Part shown: positions 55,088 to 61,766 of the stretch, piece by piece
How the letters are laid out: each line of letters starts with the position of its first letter
How positions within the stretch are numbered: position 1 is the stretch's first letter
Source of the DNA: DATBLE01 sp963764565
Lineage (GTDB): Bacteria; Actinomycetota; Thermoleophilia; Gaiellales; Gaiellaceae
DNA: 64,000 nt
Direction: 5' to 3'
Assembly (NCBI GenBank): GCA_963764565.1
Contig: CAVXTD010000023.1
Coordinates: 62,001 to 126,000, forward strand
The notes under the pieces: model-generated
The model's input: the letters and a program-made list of their open reading frames with translations, nothing else
Databases searched by the model: none
What the model was told of the DNA's origin: nothing
Translations under genes and position numbers: made by a program

Positions 55088-56167
55088 TTAAATCGAGCCT
55101 GCGCCGGCGGGCAGCGTGAACGAGACGCGGGCTCCGCCCTCGGCCCGCCGCTCGGCCCAGATGCGACCACCGTGCGCCTCGACGATCCCTCGCGCGATCG
55201 CGAGGCCGAGACCCCCGCCGCTCGTGGAGCGTGCCTCGTCGCCGCGCCAGAAGCGGTCGAACATCCGGCGCAGGGACTCGGGCGCGAGGCCCTCGCCGTT
55301 GTCCTCGACGCTCACTCGCACGCCGCCGCTCTCGGGCACGACGCGTACCGCGATCGCCCCGTCGGAAGGAGTGTGTCGGAGGGCGTTCGAGAGCAGGTTG
55401 AGCAGCACCCGCTCGATCTTCTCGGGGGCACAGTGGGCCTCCGGTGCCTCGCGGTCGAACGTTGCGCCGAGGCGAACGCCCTTCGCCTGCGCTTCTGCCT
55501 CCAGCCCCCGGATGCACGACTCGACCAGTGGTGGCAACGCTGCATCGCGCAACTCGAGCGTCAGGGCTCCGGCATCGATCCGCGCGAGCTCGAACAGATC
55601 GTCGACGAGCACCCCGAGGGTCGCGACCTGGCTGCGCATCACCGGGAGGTAGCGATCGGCCGGAACCAGCCCGTCCTCGACCGCCTCGATCATCGCCTGT
55701 AGGGAGGCGAGCGGGGTCCGCAGGTCGTGGCTCGCCCAGGCGATCAGCTGGCGCCGAGCGTCGAAGAGCTCCTCGAGCTCGCGCGCCATCTCGTTGAACG
55801 AGGCGCCGAGCTGGGCGAGCTCGCGCGGGCCGCCCTCGAGCGCGCGGGCATTGAGATCGCCGGCGGCGAATCGCTGCGACGTCTCTGCGAGCCTGCGAAC
55901 TGAGGCCGAGATCGAGCGGGCGACGATCATCGCGACGGCGACCGTCACCGTTGAGGAAGCGGCGGTGACGGCGAGGATGACGACGTCGGCGCCCATGTGG
56001 AACATCGCCACGCCCGACAGCAACACGGCGGAGAGGGGGAGGGCGACGCCGAGCAGCGCGAGCCCGGCGAGCTGGGCGCGGACGGTCGGCAGCCGCCGGA
56101 CGAGCAGGGCCGCAACCAGGCCGGCGGCCAAGGTGGCGGAGGCGACGATCAGGGCGACGACGATCAC
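55088..56167 (-). CDS. sensor histidine kinase (HAMP-HisKA-HATPase)
   Basis: 359 residues, GTG start overlapping the response-regulator stop (GTGA). Two N-terminal TM helices (VALIVASATLAAGLVAALLV; VVILAVTAASSTVTVAVAM), then HAMP (ISASVRRLAETSQRFAAGDL), the phospho-acceptor motif AWASHDLRTPLASLQ, N-box NLLSNALRHTP, G1 VEDNGEGLAP and G2 GGGLGLAIARGIVEAHGG. Very little extracytoplasmic sequence, so it probably senses within the membrane. Partner is the adjacent OmpR-type regulator; the DipZ-like gene follows downstream. Confidence 0.95.
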   Translation of the reverse strand: MIVVALIVASATLAAGLVAALLVRRLPTVRAQLAGLALLGVALPLSAVLLSGVAMFHMGADVVILAVTAASSTVTVAVAMIVARSISASVRRLAETSQRFAAGDLNARALEGGPRELAQLGASFNEMARELEELFDARRQLIAWASHDLRTPLASLQAMIEAVEDGLVPADRYLPVMRSQVATLGVLVDDLFELARIDAGALTLELRDAALPPLVESCIRGLEAEAQAKGVRLGATFDREAPEAHCAPEKIERVLLNLLSNALRHTPSDGAIAVRVVPESGGVRVSVEDNGEGLAPESLRRMFDRFWRGDEARSTSGGGLGLAIARGIVEAHGGRIWAERRAEGGARVSFTLPAGAGSI

Positions 56168-56841
56168 GGTACGAACCGGTAGCCGGCGCCCCAGAGCGTC
56201 TCGAGGTGGCGCGGGTGGGAGGGGTCGTCCTCGAGCTTCTCGCGCAGCCTGCGAACGTGGACGGTCACGGTCCCGGTGTCGAACGCGCTCGAGTACCCCC
56301 AGACACGGCTCATCAGCTGGTCCCGGCTGAACACGCGGCCCGGGTGGCTGGCCAGGAACCAGAGGAGGTCGAACTCCTTGACCGTGAGCTTGAGCCTCGC
56401 GCCATCCTTGAGAACCTCGCGCGCGCCGCTGTCGATCGAGATCGACCCGAACTCGAGTCGCTGCGGGCTGAGCTCTTCGGACGTCGAGCGGCGGAGCACG
56501 GTCCGAACACGCGCGGCCAGCTCTCGGGGCGAGAACGGCTTCGTCACGTAGTCGTCGGCACCGACCTCGAGGCCGACGATCCGGTCGGACTCCTCGCCGC
56601 GGGCGGTCAGCATGATCACCGGCACGGACGAGCGCGCACGGATCCAGCGGCACAACGCGAGGCCGTCGGTTCCGGGCAGCATCAGGTCGAGGACGACGAG
56701 GCTCGGCGGGTCGCTCTCCAGCAGCTCTTTCGCGCGCCGGCCGTCCGCCGCCTCGAGCGTGCGATACCCCTCGTGCTGGAGGTAGCGGACGACGACCTCT
56801 CGGATTGTCGGCTCGTCGTCGACGACGAGAACGGTGGTCAT
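56164..56841 (-). CDS. response regulator, OmpR/PhoB family
   Basis: 225 residues. Receiver domain with VLVVDDEPTIREVV, the phospho-acceptor Asp in LVVLDLMLPGTDG, Thr in MLTARGEE and Lys in YVTKPFSP. C-terminal winged helix with LKLTVKEFDLLWFLASHPGR and VHVRRLREKLEDDPSHPR, ending WGAGYRFVP. First gene of a regulator-kinase-DipZ set, so redox or envelope stress control is possible. Intact. Confidence 0.96.
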   Translation of the reverse strand: MTTVLVVDDEPTIREVVVRYLQHEGYRTLEAADGRRAKELLESDPPSLVVLDLMLPGTDGLALCRWIRARSSVPVIMLTARGEESDRIVGLEVGADDYVTKPFSPRELAARVRTVLRRSTSEELSPQRLEFGSISIDSGAREVLKDGARLKLTVKEFDLLWFLASHPGRVFSRDQLMSRVWGYSSAFDTGTVTVHVRRLREKLEDDPSHPRHLETLWGAGYRFVP

Positions 56842-57104
56842 CCGACCATTGTCCCGCGCCGGGACGACCTGGGCGATCCCGCCGAGAGCCTGGACGTCTT
56901 CAACTTGGTCATGGGCTTGGCCCGTACGGCGGCGGTTGCGAGTGCTGCGAGGGCAGCGGCGAGGTGAGGGTGAATGTCGGGCACACGGAATCTCCCACGT
57001 TTTCGGGGTCGCGAGATCTGTCTACCTCACGGGCAACCGGTCACGGGCGTCCACGTGCCGATTTAACGAACTGTTCAGGAGCCGGGTGCGCTACAGCGAG
57101 GCCC
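56842..57104. other. intergenic region upstream of the OmpR-type regulator
   Basis: 263 bases without a convincing gene. It holds a short inverted repeat GAAC-T-GTTC (57068-57076) next to an AT-richer ATTTAACG, the least GC-rich spot nearby, which may be part of a promoter or a regulator site. No terminator stem was seen after the kinase gene ending at 57105. Confidence 0.3.
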
Positions 57105-58475
57105 TCACGCGCGCAGGACGACCTCGAGAGCCGTTCCGCCTCCCGGGCTCGTGCGCAGCCGGAAACCGCCGCCGATCGCCGTCACGCGCGTCCTGATGTT
57201 GCGCAGCCCCTGGCCCGAGACGTCCCCGTTCTCGTCGAAACCCTGCCCGTCGTCGACGATCCGCACGATCCGCCTGCCGTCGCAGAGCCCGATCAGGACC
57301 GTGGCCCGGCGGGCGCGCGCGTGGCGGCGGACGTTGGCGAGGCCCTCCTGGACGATCCGGAAGATCTCGATCTGCTCGTCCGGCCCGAGCTCGACCTCTC
57401 GCTCGATCTCCAGGTCGACATCGAGCTGGCCGTCGGCGGTGAGGAAGTCGACGTAGCGGCGCAGCGCAGAGTCGAACGGAGCCGAGCCGCTCGCCGAAGA
57501 GAGAGCGAGCACGGCGAAGCGAGCCTCCTGCTGCGCTGCCGTGGCCGCCTCTTGCAGGCGCGGCAGCACCCGCTCGAGCTCCACGCCGCCGGCGAGCAGG
57601 CTCGTCTGGGCCGAGATTGCAAAGAGGTACTGGGCGAGGCCGTCGTGGATCTCGCGGGCGACGCGCGCCCGCTCCTCGGAAACGGCCCGCCCGAACTCGG
57701 CGGCGCGGATCGCGCGCCACACCCCGAGCAGGAGCACCGCATAGGAGAGCAGCCGGAGAAAGTCGCCCTGCGAGACGTAGTCGCTCGAGAGCGGCGGTGT
57801 GAACACGGCGTGCAACTCGGCAAAGAGCCAGATCGTCGCGCCGAGCGCGAGCCACCGGTCGAGGTCCTCGCCGTGGGCTCGGTACCGCCAGCCGAAGCCG
57901 ACCAGCGCGGCAAGCCCGAGCAGGGCCTGAAGCGCCAGCGCCGCGGTCAGCAGGTTCGGCTGCTGGCGATCGGGGTCGAGCGTGGGCAGGGACGTGCCGA
58001 GGCCGTGGCAGAACGCCCAGAAGCCGGCGAGCAGAAGCGCGAGCGCGGCCGTCGACGCGAAGGCCTGCGCGCGGCTTGCCGCTCGACCGCTTGCGAACGG
58101 CGCAGCCGCGATCAGCCCCGAAGCCGTCAGGCGCCCGGCGATCCCGGCCCACGTCTCGACGCGGCCGACAGAGCCGCCGTCGAGCGCGGGGGCGACCGCG
58201 AAGGCCAAGGTCGTGGCGGCCGCGACGAAGAAGCCGGCGAAGAGGTAGAGGTCGAACCGGCGGCGCTCGACCGTGAAGCGCACGTACGCCAGCACGCCGA
58301 CGAACACGGCGACGAGCAGGATCGCCGTGTCGAGGAACAGTCGCAGGCTGGGCAGTGCGTGCGGATCGCGCAGGCCGGGGCTCGAGAGGAACAGCGCGAG
58401 CGCGGCCGCGAGCAGCGTGACGAGCAGGATCTCGTCCCGCACCCAGGCCAGGTAGGTCGCGCGCGCGGAGCGCAT
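57105..58475 (-). CDS. sensor histidine kinase, NarL-partner type (HisKA_3)
   Basis: 456 residues. Seven or eight predicted TM helices fill residues 15-250 (ILLVTLLAAALALFLSSPG; FLDTAILLVAVFVGVLAYV; LYLFAGFFVAAATTLAFAV and others). Then the dimerisation/phospho-acceptor motif RARVAREIHDGLAQYLFAIS, GLANVRRHARARRA (N-box), VDDGQGFDENG and GQGLRNIRTRV. Divergent from its likely partner, the LuxR-type regulator at 58586. The large membrane domain suggests a hydrophobic or membrane-state signal. Confidence 0.94.
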   Translation of the reverse strand: MRSARATYLAWVRDEILLVTLLAAALALFLSSPGLRDPHALPSLRLFLDTAILLVAVFVGVLAYVRFTVERRRFDLYLFAGFFVAAATTLAFAVAPALDGGSVGRVETWAGIAGRLTASGLIAAAPFASGRAASRAQAFASTAALALLLAGFWAFCHGLGTSLPTLDPDRQQPNLLTAALALQALLGLAALVGFGWRYRAHGEDLDRWLALGATIWLFAELHAVFTPPLSSDYVSQGDFLRLLSYAVLLLGVWRAIRAAEFGRAVSEERARVAREIHDGLAQYLFAISAQTSLLAGGVELERVLPRLQEAATAAQQEARFAVLALSSASGSAPFDSALRRYVDFLTADGQLDVDLEIEREVELGPDEQIEIFRIVQEGLANVRRHARARRATVLIGLCDGRRIVRIVDDGQGFDENGDVSGQGLRNIRTRVTAIGGGFRLRTSPGGGTALEVVLRA

Positions 58476-58485
58476 ACGTCTCTTG

Positions 58486-58507
58486 TCGGCACGGGCCCCT
58501 CTGCCGA
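58486..58507. promoter_or_regulatory. inverted repeat between divergent two-component genes
   Basis: TCGGCA, 10 bases, TGCCGA, placed near the start of the kinase gene in the 110-base divergent gap. It could bind the LuxR-type regulator; no consensus supports this directly. Confidence 0.3.
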
Positions 58508-58554
58508 TAAGGCTTGCATGAGCGTAGGCTCGACGGAGCTCATCAGGGAGCGGA

Positions 58555-58575
58555 GGCGCCGGCTTGGCCGGCGCC
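58555..58575. repeat. extragenic palindrome, copy 3, before the LuxR-type regulator
   Basis: GGCGCCGGC-TTG-GCCGGCGCC, a perfect 9-bp stem with a 3-base loop, ending 10 bases before the regulator ATG. Contains the GCCGGC-N3-GCCGGC core of the other two copies. If transcribed it would fold beside the GGAG that serves as ribosome binding site. Confidence 0.5.
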
Positions 58576-58585
58576 GGAGCGGGTA

Positions 58586-59230
58586 ATGGGCCGGCGCACG
58601 CTCGTCGTCGACGATCATCCGCTGACGCGCGCGGCGCTTGTCGGCCTGCTCGAGCAGCACGGCTTCCCGGTCGTCGGCGAGGCCGCCGATGGGGAAGAGG
58701 CGATCGAGCGCACGCGTCAGCTCCAACCGGATCTCGTCCTGCTCGACCTCTCGATGCCGGGCCTCGGCGGTCTCGACGCGCTGCCCCGGCTGCGGGCGGC
58801 GGCGCCGACGTGCGAGGTCGTGGTCCTCACCGCATCGGGTACCGAGGAGAACCTGCTCGCCGCGATTCGGGCCGGCGCAGCCGGCTATCTGCTGAAGACC
58901 GAGCCGCCGGAGCGGATCGCCGAGTTTCTCGACGGCGTCGCGCACGGTGAGGCGGCGCTCTCCGGCGAGGTCGCGCGCCGCCTGCTCGACCGGGTTCGCG
59001 ACGGCGGGCGGCTCGACTCGGGCGTTCCCGAGTCGATCGCGGCCGATCTGAGCGCCCGCGAGGTCGAGGTGCTACTGCTCCTCGACGAGCACCTCGGCAC
59101 CGATCAGATCGCAAAGCGCCTCTTCATCTCCGAGCACACGGTCCGCTCGCACGTGAAGAGCCTGCTGCGGAAGCTGAACGTGTCCTCGCGCCGCGATGCG
59201 CTCGAGGCCCTCGCCGCGGCGCGCACCTGA
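58586..59230 (+). CDS. response regulator, NarL/LuxR family
   Basis: 214 residues from ATG 58586. Receiver with TLVVDDHPLTRAALVGLLEQ, phospho-acceptor Asp in LVLLDLSMPGLGG, VVLTASG and YLLKTEPPERI. C-terminal LuxR helix-turn-helix with LSAREVEVLLLLDEHLGTDQ and FISEHTVRSHVKSLLRKLNV. Divergent from the HisKA_3 kinase, its probable partner. Intact; target genes unknown. Confidence 0.95.
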   Translation: MGRRTLVVDDHPLTRAALVGLLEQHGFPVVGEAADGEEAIERTRQLQPDLVLLDLSMPGLGGLDALPRLRAAAPTCEVVVLTASGTEENLLAAIRAGAAGYLLKTEPPERIAEFLDGVAHGEAALSGEVARRLLDRVRDGGRLDSGVPESIAADLSAREVEVLLLLDEHLGTDQIAKRLFISEHTVRSHVKSLLRKLNVSSRRDALEALAAART

Positions 59231-59335
59231 GAATCACCCAGCGCGGGGGATGCCGTGGGGGATGTGCCTTGCCCTGCCGAGGCCGATGCTGATGCGGCAA
59301 CGTTCCTTGCGAAGTGGTGGCTCCCAGTCAGGCCC

Positions 59336-59362
59336 GCACCGGCCCCCGAAAGGGGCCGGTGC
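59336..59362. terminator. bidirectional hairpin terminator
   Basis: GCACCGGCCCC, short loop around CGAAA, GGGGCCGGTGC: a near-perfect 11-bp stem between the converging LuxR-type regulator and HDAC-family genes. The surrounding gap 59231-59374 has no gene. Confidence 0.65.
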
Positions 59363-59374
59363 GCGTTCGGACCG

Positions 59375-60220
59375 CTAGGTGAAGCCCTCGAGCGTCGCAT
59401 GCACGAGTCCGGGGAGCGTCTCCAGGTTGTAGCCGCCCTCGAGGACCGCGGCGAGCCGTGGGGAAAGTCCCCGGCACCGCCGCGCCAGCTCGCGGAATCC
59501 GTGGCCGGTCAGCTCCATCCAGGCGAGCGGGTCGTCGACGTGCGCGTCGAAGCCGGCCGAGACGAGCAGGAGGTCGGGCTCGAAGCCGCGGACGGCGGGC
59601 TCGACCAGATCCTCGAATGCGCGCAGGTACTCCTCGTTTCCCGAGCCGCCGGGGAGCGGCACGTTGAGGGTCGTCTCGTTCCCTTCGTCGGGACCGCCGG
59701 TGCCGGGGTAGAAGGGCCACTGGTGGATCGAGACGTAGAGGACGGACGGGTCGTCCCAGAAGATCGCCTGCGTCCCGTTTCCGTGGTGGACATCCCAGTC
59801 GAGGATCGCGACGCGGTCGAGGCCGAGCTCGCACTGCGCCGCCCTGGCCGCGATCGCGACGTTGTTGAAGAGGCAAAAGCCCATCGCCCGGTCGGCAAGC
59901 GCATGGTGGCCGGGCGGCCGGACGAGCGCGAAGCCGCCTGTCGCCGCCGCCTGGATCGCACCCCCGGCGGCGAGGAGCGCGGCCTCGTAGCTCGTCTCGG
60001 AGGCGGGCGTGTCCCCGTCGAGCCAGGTCGGGCCGTCGACGGCGCCGATCCGGGCGACGTGCTCCGGGGTGTGACAGCGCTCGACCTGCTCCGCCGTGGC
60101 GGGGACGGCATCCGTCCAGGAGCCGACCGCCGCCTGCAACAGCTCGAGCCGCCGAGGCGTCTCCGGGTGATGGCCCGTCGGATGCAGGTGGGCAAGATCC
60201 GCATGACTGATCACCTCCAT
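59375..60220 (-). CDS. histone deacetylase family hydrolase (AcuC/acetylpolyamine amidohydrolase-like)
   Basis: 281 residues, intact. HDAC-fold motifs: TGHHPETPRRLELL, LVRPPGHHALADRAMGFC (catalytic His pair), ILDWDVHHGNGTQ (zinc Asp and His), LLVSAGFDAHVDDP (zinc Asp) and VLEGGYNLETLPG. Bacterial members deacetylate acetylpolyamines or acetylated proteins such as acetyl-CoA synthetase. It follows the exonuclease gene after two bases, so it shares a transcript with PlsC and the exonuclease. Substrate not deducible. Confidence 0.93.
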   Translation of the reverse strand: MEVISHADLAHLHPTGHHPETPRRLELLQAAVGSWTDAVPATAEQVERCHTPEHVARIGAVDGPTWLDGDTPASETSYEAALLAAGGAIQAAATGGFALVRPPGHHALADRAMGFCLFNNVAIAARAAQCELGLDRVAILDWDVHHGNGTQAIFWDDPSVLYVSIHQWPFYPGTGGPDEGNETTLNVPLPGGSGNEEYLRAFEDLVEPAVRGFEPDLLLVSAGFDAHVDDPLAWMELTGHGFRELARRCRGLSPRLAAVLEGGYNLETLPGLVHATLEGFT

Positions 60221-60222
60221 CG

Positions 60223-61041
60223 TCAGACCAGTGCGGCGACTCGCTCGGCGAGATTGTTCAGGCCCCAGGCCCGGAAGAGAGAAGACGCCCCCGCCCAGTC
60301 GGGCTTGTGGTCGGATGGGGAGGGTAGAGGGGCGGAGGCGTCGAGGGTGGCAATTCGCCGGTAGAGGAGCAACTCCTCCCCGAGCGCCGCGAACCGGCCG
60401 GCGGCGAGCGCAGCCTCGAGCGTGCCGAACTCGGCCAGGATCGCCGCCGCCTTCTTCGGCCCGACCCCGGGTACGCCCGGGATCTTGTCGGAGGGGTCGC
60501 CCCGAAGCGCGATGAAGTCCGGCACCTGGCCCGGGTCGACCCCGTACCGCTCGCGTACCTCGGCCGGGCCGATGCGAGCAACCTCGGAGACGCCCTTGAC
60601 GGGCTGGAGGATCGTCGTCCGGGTGCTGGCGAGCTGGAACGCGTCCCGGTCGGAGGTGGCGACGAGGACCGTTCCACCGCGCGCCTCCTCGCCCGCGACC
60701 GCCGCGGCGAGGAAGTCGTCCGCCTCGTAGCCCGGCGCCTTCCCGGCCACGAACCCCATCGCCTCAACGAGCTGGGGCATGAGGCCGAGCTGCTCGACGA
60801 GCGCATCGTCGAATTCCCGCCCGCTCTGATACGCCGGCAGCGCCTCGTGCCGGTACGTCGGTGAATCGAGCGAGTCCCAGCCGACGACGACCGCCCGCGG
60901 CCGCTCGTCCTGCCAGAGCCGGATCAGAAAGTTCGCGAAGCCGGACAGCGCGCCGGCCGGCCTGCCCTTCGCGCTCTTGATCGTCTTCGGCAGCCCGTGG
61001 TAGGCGCGGTGGGCGAGCGAGTCGCCGTCGATTGCCAGCAA
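60223..61041 (-). CDS. 5'-3' exonuclease (FEN/PolI N-terminal domain type)
   Basis: About 272 residues. Metal-site motifs: LLAIDGDSLAHRAYHGLP, VVVGWDSLDSPTYRHEALP, YEADDFLAAAVAGE, VLVATSDRDAFQLAS, FIALRGDPSDKIPGVPG (helix-hairpin-helix follows: VGPKKAAAILAEFG). A stand-alone form of the DNA polymerase I 5' nuclease that could remove RNA primers or flaps. The start is TTG 61041 or a CTG at 61050 overlapping the PlsC stop. Intact. Confidence 0.93.
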   Translation of the reverse strand: MLAIDGDSLAHRAYHGLPKTIKSAKGRPAGALSGFANFLIRLWQDERPRAVVVGWDSLDSPTYRHEALPAYQSGREFDDALVEQLGLMPQLVEAMGFVAGKAPGYEADDFLAAAVAGEEARGGTVLVATSDRDAFQLASTRTTILQPVKGVSEVARIGPAEVRERYGVDPGQVPDFIALRGDPSDKIPGVPGVGPKKAAAILAEFGTLEAALAAGRFAALGEELLLYRRIATLDASAPLPSPSDHKPDWAGASSLFRAWGLNNLAERVAALV

Positions 61042-61046
61042 CGGCT

Positions 61047-61673
61047 TCAGCGTGGCAGCCCTTGGAGCGTCTCGTGGAGCGCGTAGATCCGCTCCATCAG
61101 CCGGTCGGTCGCCTCCTGCTGGGCATCGCGCGGGGCCAGGCCCTCGAGGTCGTCGAGCGGCACCGGCTCGCCATAGGCGACACGCAGCTTCGCGAGCTGC
61201 GCCAACCTGTCTGTGCCCACGACCGCCGCCGGCACGAGCGGGACCTGCGCAGCCAGCGCGATCCTGGCCGATCCGGTCCGGGGCCGGTGCTCGAACTTCT
61301 TCCTCAGGCCCTTCACCTGCCGGGTCCCCTCGGGGAACATCGCGACGATTCCGCCCGCCTTGCAGATCCGGACGGCGGTCTCGATCGCCTCGACGTCGGC
61401 CTCGCCGCGCCGAACCGGGAACGCACCCGCCCCGCGCAGCAGCGGAGCGAGCGCCGGGTTGAAGAGCTCGGTCTTGGCCATGAAGAAGAGCTGCCGTTTC
61501 GGCCAGAGCGGCATTCCGAGCGGCCACGGGTCGAAGTTCGACGTGTGGTTCGCCGCCAGCACGAGCCCTCCCGTCGGCGGCAGGTTCTCAAGGCCTTTCG
61601 CCTCGAGCCGATAGAGCCCCCGTAGGACGGGCCACGAGAGCACAGCGATCGACGAGTAGAAGGGTGTGGGCAT
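61047..61673 (-). CDS. 1-acyl-sn-glycerol-3-phosphate acyltransferase (PlsC family)
   Basis: 208 residues, ATG at 61673. Acyltransferase block I ANHTSNFDPWPLG (NHx4D), block II FNPALAPLLRGAGAFPVRRG and block III VAMFPEGTRQVKG. N-terminal hydrophobic helix SSIAVLSWPVLRGLY probably associates with the membrane. Makes phosphatidic acid for phospholipid synthesis. Divergent from topA, with 93 bases between the starts holding no other gene. Confidence 0.93.
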   Translation of the reverse strand: MPTPFYSSIAVLSWPVLRGLYRLEAKGLENLPPTGGLVLAANHTSNFDPWPLGMPLWPKRQLFFMAKTELFNPALAPLLRGAGAFPVRRGEADVEAIETAVRICKAGGIVAMFPEGTRQVKGLRKKFEHRPRTGSARIALAAQVPLVPAAVVGTDRLAQLAKLRVAYGEPVPLDDLEGLAPRDAQQEATDRLMERIYALHETLQGLPR

Positions 61674-61766
61674 CCAACGCAGCAGTATCGGGTATGGAAC
61701 GGAGGCGTCACGGGAGACCTCGTAACGCCGGTGACGTTCGACTCCGACGCTAACGTGTCCGATCGC

